Positions 37,570 through 46,589 of a stretch of DNA of 64,000 bases are shown here, piece by piece (the stretch's first letter is position 1; each line of letters starts with the position of its first letter). Origin of the DNA: Mojavia pulchra JT2-VF2 (GTDB lineage Bacteria > Cyanobacteriota > Cyanobacteriia > Cyanobacteriales > Nostocaceae). Where the stretch lies: positions 124,001-188,000 of the forward strand of contig JAHHHN010000007.1 in the NCBI GenBank assembly GCA_019359325.1. The letters run 5' to 3'. The notes under the pieces were generated by a model, which was given only the letters and a program-made list of their open reading frames with translations, was not told the origin of the DNA and ran no database searches. The position numbers and the translations under genes were made by a program.

Positions 37570-39714
37570 ATGGCAGTTTTAAACTTTGACGGACAAACCT
37601 TAATCGGAACTAACTTCAGAGGTAGGAACCTCAACGGTTCCAGCTTTTTCAAAACCAGACTCGAAGGTGTGCGATTCGATCCCAACGCTTCAGGTGTCGC
37701 CACACAATTAAGCGGTACTAACTTTGGTGAATCTTTTTGGCTGAATGTCAATGCCAGGAGTGCCATCTTTGCCCCTACTGGCAACTTTGGCCCAGCTAAT
37801 TTGTCCCTAGCGACATTAGAGAATGTCAATTTCAGTGGTGCAAACCTCACAGAAGCTAATCTCTCGCTAATCAACACGAAACTAATTAACTTCTCCAACG
37901 CCAACCTGACCAATGCCAATCTGCGAGAAGCCAATATCAGTGGCGAACAGTCAGAGCGGCCAAACCTGAGAGGCGCTAACTTTACCGGAGCTGACTTATT
38001 CAAAGCCAATCTCAAAGCGGCTGACTTTACAGGAGCTACTTTAGTCAATGCTAGTTTACTGGACGCGAACCTGGAAAATACTGTCTTGGCCAATGTAAAT
38101 GCTAGAGGTGCTGACTTTCAATTAAGTAATTTCACAGATGTCACGCTGCAAAATGTTAACTTTGACCTAGCTAATTTCAGCACAGTCTCTTTAACTGATG
38201 CCATACTCGATCCATCACAGCCAGCCAATGTGAGTTTTCGTGGTGCTAATTTAAGCGGATTCCTGACAGAAGATGCGATTTTAACGAGTTCTGATTTTAG
38301 CCCCTTTGTTGAGGCTAATGGCACCGTGACCATCACGAACCTGACTGGGGCTAAATTGAATGACACTGATGTGAGTGGATCTAACTTCACTCAAGCTAAT
38401 GCCGAAGGTATCTTCATTAATGGACTAGCCATTGGTGCAAATTTTACCAATGCCCGTCTGGTTAACGCTGATTTATCTAAAGGTAATTTTACTAATGCCA
38501 CTTTCATCGGGGCTAATCTGACAGGTGCGATCGCAGTTGATGCCATTGGTCTATATATTGGAGATGAACTCGACAACACCCTAATCGGCACCATCAGCGG
38601 CGATAATCTCTTTGGCAATGGTGGTAATGACAACCTCAGCGGTGGTGCAGGTAGTGATTATCTTGATGATGACGCTGGTAATGACATTCTCAATGGTGAA
38701 GCAGGCGCTGACACCCTCGTTGGTGGTGCAGGTATTGATGAACTCAACGGTGGCGGTGGTAATGACTCTCTGATTGGTGGTGGTGGTGCTGATAACCTCA
38801 CTGGTGGTGGCGGTAACGATTTCCTCGACGGTGGACTAGGCAATGACGCAATGTTTGGTGGGGTTGGCGATGACATTTATATAGTTAATAGCACAGGAGA
38901 CACTATCACAGAAAACGTCAACGCAGGCATAGATAACGTCCAGTCTAGTGCTGCTAGCTATACCTTAAGCAACAATGTAGAAAACCTGACTCTGATTGGT
39001 ACTGGTCAAAACGGCACTGGTAACGCACTTAACAACATCATCACAGGCAATGATGGCAACAATATTCTTGATGGTGGTGCAGGTGATGATAATTTGGTAG
39101 GTGGTTTAGGCAACGATACATACATCATCGATAGTGCATTAGATACGATTACGGAAAACGCCAACGCAGGTATAGATACTGTCCAATCTAGCTTCGACTA
39201 TACCTTGGGTGAGACTCTGGAAAACCTCACTCTGGTTGGTACAGCCCTAAGCGGTACAGGTAACGCAGCTGCCAACACTCTCACTGGTAATGAGGGCAAT
39301 AATAACCTCAATGGATTAGGTGGTAACGATATCCTCTTTGGCAATGCTGGTGACGATACACTTCTGGGAGGAACTGGCAGCGATACCCTCGATGGTGGCA
39401 GCGGTAATGATAGCCTCGTTGGTGCAATCGGTGCTGACTGGCTGACTGGTGGTGCAGGTAATGACACCCTCACTGGTGGTGATGGTAATGACATATTTAT
39501 CTTTGCACCGGGCTTTGGTAGCGATCGCATTGTCGGTTTTGCCGATGGTGTAGACAAAATTGACCTGAGGGCATTTGCAACAAACTTCGGAGCTTTAACG
39601 ATTACTCCTACTCCATCTGGCTCACCTGCTGTCATTTCCATCGGTACAGATACGATTACCTTGGCAGGCTTCAGTTCTGCCAATGTTGATGCTAGCGATT
39701 TTATCTTCAGCTAA
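37570..39714 (+). CDS. Pentapeptide-repeat and RTX calcium-binding protein, paralogue
   Basis: A 714-residue protein with the same layout as its upstream neighbour: pentapeptide helix (GANLTEANLSLINTKLINFS, GANFTGADLFKANL), then RTX repeats with two NDTYI/ENxNAGIDxVQSS modules, and an acidic C-terminal end. The two N-terminal halves are close enough to indicate tandem duplication, followed by gain or loss of modules. I chose the ATG of MAVLNFDGQ, which matches the paralogue start MPALNFSEQ and lies after GAGGG; a longer reading adds five residues. No signal peptide. Confidence 0.92.
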   Translation: MAVLNFDGQTLIGTNFRGRNLNGSSFFKTRLEGVRFDPNASGVATQLSGTNFGESFWLNVNARSAIFAPTGNFGPANLSLATLENVNFSGANLTEANLSLINTKLINFSNANLTNANLREANISGEQSERPNLRGANFTGADLFKANLKAADFTGATLVNASLLDANLENTVLANVNARGADFQLSNFTDVTLQNVNFDLANFSTVSLTDAILDPSQPANVSFRGANLSGFLTEDAILTSSDFSPFVEANGTVTITNLTGAKLNDTDVSGSNFTQANAEGIFINGLAIGANFTNARLVNADLSKGNFTNATFIGANLTGAIAVDAIGLYIGDELDNTLIGTISGDNLFGNGGNDNLSGGAGSDYLDDDAGNDILNGEAGADTLVGGAGIDELNGGGGNDSLIGGGGADNLTGGGGNDFLDGGLGNDAMFGGVGDDIYIVNSTGDTITENVNAGIDNVQSSAASYTLSNNVENLTLIGTGQNGTGNALNNIITGNDGNNILDGGAGDDNLVGGLGNDTYIIDSALDTITENANAGIDTVQSSFDYTLGETLENLTLVGTALSGTGNAAANTLTGNEGNNNLNGLGGNDILFGNAGDDTLLGGTGSDTLDGGSGNDSLVGAIGADWLTGGAGNDTLTGGDGNDIFIFAPGFGSDRIVGFADGVDKIDLRAFATNFGALTITPTPSGSPAVISIGTDTITLAGFSSANVDASDFIFS

Positions 39715-39934
39715 CTTTGCACGCATCTGCTTTTTGAGCGAATAAAGGCAGAGGGCAGGAGGCAGAAGGCAGAAGGTAATTAGATGAGGACTGTTAAACA
39801 AGAAAGTATTTAATGTGTGGTCGTATTTTAGCGAATTCAAATTATTTTGGTAAGACAATTAATTGTCCTACCAAGTTTAGTGTTTCCCAGACAATTTTGA
39901 CTTAGCAAATCTAGCTTAAAAAGGGTTTAGAATC

Positions 39935-40801
39935 ATGCGGATTCTCTTTACCATTGCCCACTTTTTTAATCCTAATAGCAATGGTCAACATGGCTCTCAA
40001 AGGAAAGACCCCCGACCCCGCCTGCTGGCGTTAGGCCGGAATCTTGCTGCCTTACATCAGCTATTTAGCAAATCTCAAAGTATGATCGATATTGGGCAGC
40101 GGCTAGCCTTTCCTGCGAACCAACCGCAGTCCTACGATCTAGACATTGTTATTTGCACAACCCAAAATAATCATCTTCTCAATCAACTGCCTTTACCTGG
40201 CAATTTTTATCAGCATCATTCCACACAAGCGGAGCCTTTAATGTTAGGGTTTGAGTGCCAAGCTGTCCTGCGAGATTATTTAGGAAAGTACGACTATTAT
40301 TGTTTTTTGGAAGACGATTTAATACTTCACGATCCTTGGTTATTTATCAAATTAAACTGGTTTACTCAACAAGCAGGTAATCTCAATTTACTTCAGCCGA
40401 ATCGGTATGAAGTCTCTACCCAAAATCTGTCCTGCAAAGCCTACATTGATGGTGATTTAGTACCTCAGCTAACTGCCAAGTTTCAAAATGTCAAAGAAAA
40501 ACCACAACTTCAGGGGACAATTATGGGGATGCCAATTACATTTCGGCGGACACTTAATCCCCACTCTGGCTGTTACTTTTTAAATGCTAATCAGATGGCT
40601 TATTGGGCTAGCAAACCTTATTTTCTTGACCGCGATACCAGCTTTGTTAGCCCTCTAGAAAGTGCTGCAACTTTGGGCATTATGAAAACATTTCGGGTTT
40701 ATAAACCAGCACCAGAACACGCAAGCTTTTTAGAGATTCAACACTTTGGTGCCGGATTTATCGGTCTCATCGGTCAGCAGGTAAGTTTAGCAGCGAGTTG
40801 A
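39935..40801 (+). CDS. Glycosyltransferase-like protein
   Basis: A 288-residue protein beginning MRILFTIAHFFNPNSNGQHG. The segment YDYYCFLEDDLILHDPW has the acidic EDD pattern of GT-A enzymes that bind a metal and nucleotide sugar, and the rest has the alternating layout of that fold. It is not close to a family that I can name. It is next to the RTX genes and probably glycosylates a surface component; the sequence does not show which. Confidence 0.7.
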   Translation: MRILFTIAHFFNPNSNGQHGSQRKDPRPRLLALGRNLAALHQLFSKSQSMIDIGQRLAFPANQPQSYDLDIVICTTQNNHLLNQLPLPGNFYQHHSTQAEPLMLGFECQAVLRDYLGKYDYYCFLEDDLILHDPWLFIKLNWFTQQAGNLNLLQPNRYEVSTQNLSCKAYIDGDLVPQLTAKFQNVKEKPQLQGTIMGMPITFRRTLNPHSGCYFLNANQMAYWASKPYFLDRDTSFVSPLESAATLGIMKTFRVYKPAPEHASFLEIQHFGAGFIGLIGQQVSLAAS

Positions 40802-41150
40802 AGTTTCTCATTTAAATTTCTCCGTTCAGATATTCACTTGATTATGTTTTTGAAATTCAACCACAGATGGACTGCGATCGCCTGTTTCCAAATGCTCTCC
40901 AAATATCTGGAAATACCTTTTACAGCTGGCGAATGGTAGACCTCACCCCTCGATTAAGATAAAACAGTTCTCTCGCATCTTTGAAATCACGCCCACAGGA
41001 CTGGGGCTATCGTTACAAAGCCTGTGGAGGCAGGCTACCCTTCGGAACCATTCTATGGTGAGTCCAGCCCCCGTCTTGGCAGTCTCCGTCACGATGGGGG
41101 ACTGGCGAACCCGGAGGGTGATGGCGCGATTTCGGGATAAGTGAGGTATC

Positions 41151-41365
41151 TTAGGGACTTCCAGAAAATAAATTATCCAATTTATTCAGATAATATTTTT
41201 CTTTCTCCCCCTGCTCTCCGAAGTTGCTCCACTTGGGGAGCCACCCCGTTGGACGGGTTCCCCGGCTTGAAGGGAGTGGCGTGAAACCCCAAGACCGCAC
41301 TTCTCCTGCTCCCTGCCCCCCTGCCAACACAGCGATAGGATATTTTTTTAGTTGGAAGTCCCTTA
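41151..41365. repeat. MITE-like element, 215 bp
   Basis: The left end TTAGGGACTTCCAGAAAAT and the complement of the right end TAAGGGACTTCCAACTAAA match over about 28 bp. The interior has GC-rich repeat DNA. Related ends occur at 25301-25442. Confidence 0.75.
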
Positions 41366-41755
41366 CCCCTGATTCACCAGCAGCATTCTAGAAGGAGTAG
41401 GCAATCAAGCGTCGGCTTTCTGTAAAGTGTCTTATTGCTGAAACTACAATACCAAAACCTTTGGGGGTATTTCATGAAACCATCACGGGGACTGATTTTC
41501 CGTATTAAATGTGAATTTAGTGTAAAAACTACGGTAGAATCTTTTTTAATCAGATCAATTGACTTACTTAAGCCTAAGTAATGCACCTTTTACAATTTGC
41601 TGTTTAAACCTCGTCCAAGTTAAAAACTGGAGTTTTTCAACAGAGAATAGGCAAGCTATATAGGCTTTGAGGAAGTGCAGTTTTAAAAGTTTTGGGTGAA
41701 TATAATTCGCTACTACACAAGCAAAGTCCCCCTGCGCGGACTAACAGAAAATTAA

Positions 41756-42010
41756 GAGGATGTTTGAAAAGTCCTCTTGTTGGTATCAAAAGTTTTAGAT
41801 CCCTCTAAATCTCCCTTAAAAAGGGAGACTTTGATTCTGATTACCCCCTTTTTAAGGGGGTTAGGGGGGATCAAAAGTCCATAAAGTCGCAGCAAAACCC
41901 TTTTCAAACAACCTCTAAGGTTTTTAAACCTGCAAAGGCAGGTTTCGTCTGTGTAGCCGCGATTTCTAATCGCCTGGGCAAGTGATAAATTAGACTTTAC
42001 AAACATCCTC
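41756..42010. repeat. MITE of 255 bp related to the IS5-type insertion
   Basis: The ends GAGGATGTTTGAAAAGT and ACTTTACAAACATCCTC match the terminal repeats of the IS at 12321-13227 with few changes, and TAA flanks both sides (41753-41755 and 42011-42013). A third end-like sequence near 41899-41917 (TTTTCAAACAACCTCTAA) suggests a nested or tandem copy. No gene is inside. Confidence 0.8.
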
Positions 42011-42065
42011 TAAAAGAGATTTATTGATTGTCAGCTTAATTTTTTTACTAAGGACTGACAAGAGA

Positions 42066-43634
42066 ATGAAACCGAAAAATTCATTACAAATATGCTACAG
42101 AATCATATTTAGCCTACGCACACAGATCGTATTAGGTTATATCCTGCTGATGCTATTTTCGTCTGCAGTGGGCACTTTCATCGTCGAGCAAGTTCTGTTT
42201 TTTCAAGTAGAAGAAAGGATTAGAAAGTCTCTAGTTCAAGAAATGCAAGAATTCCGAATGTTGGCAATAGACGGAATCCATCCCAAAACTCATAAACCTT
42301 TTGGAGATGACCTCCATACCCTGTTTAAGGTCTTTCTCAAAAACAACATTCCGGATGACGATGAGTTTTTGGTAGCAATCTTGAATGGGCAAATTTACAG
42401 AAATAGTCCGCTAGCCCTTCCTAGTTGGTTCAAATTAGATTTGCCTATAGTCAAAACTTTATCTCAAACCAAAACACCCCTGAAAGGTGAGTTTTTAAGC
42501 GTAGATGGTGAAGACATAATATACCTAGCTCAACCAATAATCAGAGGCAAGAATCATGGAGTATTTGTAGTGTTTCATGCGACTGCTGGCGAACGTGACG
42601 AGGTGCGTGAGGCAGTTGTTGTGATTATGAAAGTCACGTTTGTCATCGTGGTTAAATTTTCCTTTTTGGCTTGGTTATTAGCAGCACGGGTGCTAAAACC
42701 TCTACACCTGCTGACTGAGGCTACTCGCTCAATTGGGGAGACTGACCTAACACGACGCATACCTGTAAAAGGTGCAGATGAAATTGCCGAACTCACTATT
42801 ACCTTTAATGAAATGCTCGAAAGGTTAGAAACAGCGTTTTCTAGTCAACGAGATTTCATCAACGATGCCAGTCATGAACTACGAACGCCAATTACAATTA
42901 TCCGAGGTCATATCGAGCTGCTGGGCGATGATCCTCAAGAACGGCAGGAAACTGTAGAATTAGTCATTGATGAGCTAGACCGCATGAGCCGCTTTGTAGA
43001 AGACATGCTGTTATTAGCTAAGTCTGAACAACCCGGTTTTTTAAATTTAGAAATTGTCGAAATTCATTCGCTAACTTTAGAATTGCACACCAAAGCAAAA
43101 GCTTTAGCTCCGCGAAACTGGCGCTTGGATACTATGGCTAGTGGTCGTCTTCAGGCTGACCGTCAACGCTTGACTCAGGCAATCATGAACTTGGCTGAAA
43201 ACGCTACACACCATACCAAAGAAGGTGATGTGATTAGCATAGGTTCATCTGTGAAAAATAATCAAGTGCGTTTTTGGGTGCGTGATACTGGCGAAGGAAT
43301 TCCCCTACATGAGCAACGGCGGATTTTTCAGCGCTTTGCTCGCGGCTCGATTAATCGCCGTCGCTCTAATGGTGCTGGCTTGGGCTTATCGATTGTACAA
43401 GCCATTGTAGAAGCTCACAACGGTTGGATTGAACTTTTCAGTCGCCCACGTGGCGGCTCTACTTTCACTATAGTCATTCCTCTGAAACCTATCCCCAAAG
43501 ACAGAGAACCAGGGGATAAAAATTCATTTTTTCATAGTCCCAAGTTTTGGCAGGGGGCAAGGCGACAAGAAGCCAGGAGCAGGGGAGTCGAGGAAGATGA
43601 GGGAGGCAAGAAGACGCGGGACGCAGAGAAATGA
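42066..43634 (+). CDS. Sensor histidine kinase
   Basis: A 522-residue membrane kinase. A membrane segment follows the basic N-terminus (LRTQIVLGYILLMLFSSAVG), then a periplasmic sensor region with no named domain, a second segment near 190-210, and a HAMP linker. His270 in DASHELRTPI is the phosphorylated histidine. The ATPase domain carries the N-box NLAENATHH and DTGEGIP, FQRFARG and GLGLSIV. All catalytic motifs are present. The last ~45 residues (KPIPKDREPG onward) read through repeat DNA and may be dispensable. The partner regulator follows at 43911. ATG 42066 is chosen because upstream codons precede the natural N-terminus. Confidence 0.92.
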   Translation: MKPKNSLQICYRIIFSLRTQIVLGYILLMLFSSAVGTFIVEQVLFFQVEERIRKSLVQEMQEFRMLAIDGIHPKTHKPFGDDLHTLFKVFLKNNIPDDDEFLVAILNGQIYRNSPLALPSWFKLDLPIVKTLSQTKTPLKGEFLSVDGEDIIYLAQPIIRGKNHGVFVVFHATAGERDEVREAVVVIMKVTFVIVVKFSFLAWLLAARVLKPLHLLTEATRSIGETDLTRRIPVKGADEIAELTITFNEMLERLETAFSSQRDFINDASHELRTPITIIRGHIELLGDDPQERQETVELVIDELDRMSRFVEDMLLLAKSEQPGFLNLEIVEIHSLTLELHTKAKALAPRNWRLDTMASGRLQADRQRLTQAIMNLAENATHHTKEGDVISIGSSVKNNQVRFWVRDTGEGIPLHEQRRIFQRFARGSINRRRSNGAGLGLSIVQAIVEAHNGWIELFSRPRGGSTFTIVIPLKPIPKDREPGDKNSFFHSPKFWQGARRQEARSRGVEEDEGGKKTRDAEK

Positions 43635-43910
43635 CAAATGACAAATACTCTATACCCAATTTTCAAATCAATCACTAGAAAATCCCAAAACCAAGCATGA
43701 GAATCTCTTTATTCCCCAGCTTCCCCTACTCTTTCAATACATAAGGAATACCTTCCTGATGAATTTCCAGCAGCAATTGCTATTTTCGAGTACTCAATTG
43801 ATATTTCGGCGAGGGCATTTATTATTATCCCTTCTACCCTCTGCCCGGTTGGTGAGCGAAGTTGAACCTCTGCCCTCTGCCTTATCTTCAATCCAGGAGG
43901 TATTAGTTAG

Positions 43911-44579
43911 ATGAACCGAATTCTCATAGCTGAAGATGAACCGCGCATTGCCAGTTTTTTACAGAAAGGGCTGAAGGCTAATGGTTTTACTACTGCTGTA
44001 GCTAGCAACGGTGATGAAGCTCTGTTTATGGCTTTTAGCGATGAATTTGACCTGCTTATCTTAGATATTGGTCTACCGGGTAAAAATGGGTGGGAAGTGT
44101 TGGAAGAATTGCGCGGTCAGGGAGAACTGCTACCAATCATTATTCTAAGTGCTTGTGACGATGTGCAAGATAAAGTGACTGGTTTGGAAGGTGGTGCTGA
44201 TGACTATGTTACCAAGCCGTTTCGCTTTGAAGAATTGCTAGCTCGCGTTCGTTTACGGTTGCGTGACTATCACTTGCCTCAACGCAAAGATGAGATGATA
44301 CTTTGCGCAGGCGATATTTTACTAGATTTACGTGCCCGGAAAGCAAAAGTAGGCGATCGCTATATTGAACTAGCCGCTAGAGAATTTACTTTAGCAGAAA
44401 CTTTTCTACGTCATCCAGGGCAAGTCTTAAGCCGAGAGCAACTACTCAGCCATGTCTGGGGTTATGACTATGACCCTACATCTAATATTGTTGATGTTTA
44501 CGTTGGTTATCTGCGTAAAAAGTTAGGTAGCGACTGCATAGAGACAGTGAGAGGCATGGGCTATCGTCTGCATACATGA
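43911..44579 (+). CDS. OmpR-family response regulator
   Basis: A 222-residue regulator. The receiver domain has Asp52 in LILDIGLPGKNG as the phosphoacceptor and Lys102 in VTKPF. The C-terminal winged-helix domain ends VDVYVGYLRKKLG, then a typical GMGYRLHT close. It is intact and sits 276 bp after its probable kinase with STRR-like repeats between them. A good ribosome site, CCAGGAGG, precedes the ATG. Target genes are unknown; the neighbouring transport genes are candidates. Confidence 0.93.
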   Translation: MNRILIAEDEPRIASFLQKGLKANGFTTAVASNGDEALFMAFSDEFDLLILDIGLPGKNGWEVLEELRGQGELLPIIILSACDDVQDKVTGLEGGADDYVTKPFRFEELLARVRLRLRDYHLPQRKDEMILCAGDILLDLRARKAKVGDRYIELAAREFTLAETFLRHPGQVLSREQLLSHVWGYDYDPTSNIVDVYVGYLRKKLGSDCIETVRGMGYRLHT

Positions 44580-44744
44580 GAAATTTCTCATGAAAGCTTT
44601 AATACTGATTCATGCAGGTAGATAAAAATAGATCTCAGTCAATGCTAACAACGTAATTTTTGCCCTACCAAATCTACCAGATGCTAAACATACCAATTTG
44701 AAACGATTTTATGTGCAATCAAAACAGGGGGCAAATAAGGATGG

Positions 44745-45260
44745 GTGAAAATGGCTAGATATCTAAAACTAGAAATAACAGAAACAGCGGAGTACCTAGA
44801 AAAGAGTCTAAAAAACGCAAAAAGCGCATCGGAGAAAGAAAGATTGCAAATGCTATGGTGGCTGAAAACAGGTCAAGTCAACCAGCATCATAAATTAAGC
44901 CAATTGTTAGGGCGCAGCCCAGCAAGCATTACCCGATGGTTGCAACAGTATCGACAAGGAGGGTTGGCGAAACTGTTGGAAGTAAAAACAGCACCCGGAG
45001 CGCAAAAAAAAATCCAAGGTGAAGCGTTAGAGAAGTTGAAACATCGTCTGAATTCCCCTGAAGGATTTAGTAGTTACAAGGCCATAGTCACATGGTTAGA
45101 GCAAGAATGTGGGCTGAAAGTTAAATATGAGACGGTAAATCGGTTTGTGCGGGAAAAGTTGAAAGCAGATTTAAAAGCGTCACGTGCAGTCAAAGTGAAG
45201 CACAAAAAAGCCGTAGTTGAGGGTTGTAAAACAACTTTCGTCTGGCACAGCAAGAATTAA
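44745..45260 (+). pseudogene. Truncated IS630-family transposase
   Basis: The 171-residue frame is the N-terminal part of an IS630-type transposase, with helix-turn-helix KLSQLLGRSPASITRWLQQY and a winged-helix part (YETVNRFVREKLK). The DDE catalytic half is missing, and no inverted repeats were recognised. STRR DNA follows at 45265-45310. A remnant. Confidence 0.75.
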
Positions 45261-45333
45261 AAAATGAAGAGTTCTAACCCATGAACTACGAATTACGAAT
45301 TACGAATTAGTAATTAAAACTATAGGAGGTAGC

Positions 45334-46443
45334 GTGATAAATATTACTCAACTGGAACCAGGAAGAATTGCCAAAGCAAAAGCAGGGTTTACCACTCGTC
45401 AAGTAGATGTTAATGCGATCGCCACACTGTTAACTGGAGATATCAAGCCTGAATCTGGTGATTTAGTGTTGGTAAGAGTAGACTCAATTGGTCAGCATGA
45501 ACGCATCGACCAAGTTAATGGTCGTAAAGCGATTATTTTTACTGGTGATGAGTTGGTTCTTTGCTATGGTAATCGTTATGCCCCCGATCAATTTGAAGCC
45601 GAGATTCCGGATGATTTATCACCATGCCATTTAGCAGCCGCAGGTGGGTTGGCAGCAAAAGTTCTGTCTCAACACGCCAAGATAAAATCGCCCACCGCCG
45701 TTACTCCCATAGGTTTACTGGGGGATCAACAAGGAAAACGTGTGAACTTGGCTGATTGGGCTTTACCAGCAACTAACTATATTGGGCAAAGACCTTGCAC
45801 AATTGCTGTTGTCGGTACATCAATGAACTCTGGTAAAACAACCACCGCCGCCAACTTAATTAACGGTTTGGCAAAATCGGGAATGAAAATCGGTGCAGCC
45901 AAAATTACTGGTACTGGTGCTGGTAACGATGTGTGGCTCATGCACGATGCTGGAGCTAGCTTAGTTTTAGATTTTACCTCAGTTGGTTTTGCTACCACTT
46001 ATCGCGCTACTCCTAAACAAGTGCAAGATATTCTGGTGACACTGACTAATTACCTTGCCGCCCAAAGCGTAGATGTAATTGTGTTAGAGATAGCCGATGG
46101 ATTATACCAAGATGAAACATCAGCTTTAGTTTCCTCCCCAACATTCCGCCAAACTGTCGATGGTGTCCTGTTTGCTGCTGGTGGGTCGCTGGGAGCAGCC
46201 GCAGGCGTGGAATGGTTGCACAAGCATAAACTGCCTGTACTTGCCATCAGTGGTTTAGTGACTGCATCTCCCCTAGCGGCGCGGGAAGTTGTTAAAGCTA
46301 CAGCCATACCTGTTTTAGATTTGCAAGCCCTGAGAACAGAATCACTTAACTTATTCGCTAGAGCAAAAGCTGTAGAACTTCCACCTCTGGTTTTCTCATC
46401 TGCTGTTCCTGTTTCTGGTTCATTAATGACGATGCAAGAATGA
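45334..46443 (+). CDS. DUF1611-family P-loop protein
   Basis: A 369-residue protein with an N-terminal small domain and a C-terminal P-loop domain, typical of DUF1611. Walker A is GTSMNSGKTT (161-170), followed by AAKITGTGAGND. Some DUF1611 proteins (DgcN) act as N-acetyltransferases on D-amino acids; the exact substrate here cannot be read. A GTG start follows AGGAGG with normal spacing. Downstream on the same strand are an ABC exporter, a hydroxylase-like protein and a porin, which suggests a small-molecule modification and transport set. Confidence 0.8.
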   Translation: MINITQLEPGRIAKAKAGFTTRQVDVNAIATLLTGDIKPESGDLVLVRVDSIGQHERIDQVNGRKAIIFTGDELVLCYGNRYAPDQFEAEIPDDLSPCHLAAAGGLAAKVLSQHAKIKSPTAVTPIGLLGDQQGKRVNLADWALPATNYIGQRPCTIAVVGTSMNSGKTTTAANLINGLAKSGMKIGAAKITGTGAGNDVWLMHDAGASLVLDFTSVGFATTYRATPKQVQDILVTLTNYLAAQSVDVIVLEIADGLYQDETSALVSSPTFRQTVDGVLFAAGGSLGAAAGVEWLHKHKLPVLAISGLVTASPLAAREVVKATAIPVLDLQALRTESLNLFARAKAVELPPLVFSSAVPVSGSLMTMQE

Positions 46444-46589
46444 GGGTCAAGAGTCAAAAGTCAATAGTCAAGAGTCAATGGTCAAAAATTGGACTTTGGA
46501 CTTTGGGCTGTTGATTTTTGATTCTGGACTTTTGACAATTTTGATATAAGTCTGCTTCTTTCGGCTGAGTAATTGCAAATTAAATAAAT

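Larger units (their letters stand above)
40802..42065. other. 1.26-kb intergenic region with MITE-like elements
   Basis: No gene is recognised. It holds a Nostoc-type GC-rich repeat near 40980-41110 and the two MITE-like elements at 41151-41365 and 41756-42010. The histidine-kinase promoter should lie near its end. Confidence 0.5.

Noticed and set aside
34726-39683. Antisense frames opposite the RTX genes
   Set aside because: Repetitive codons leave the opposite strand open; the products are low-complexity Ser/Pro/Leu strings.
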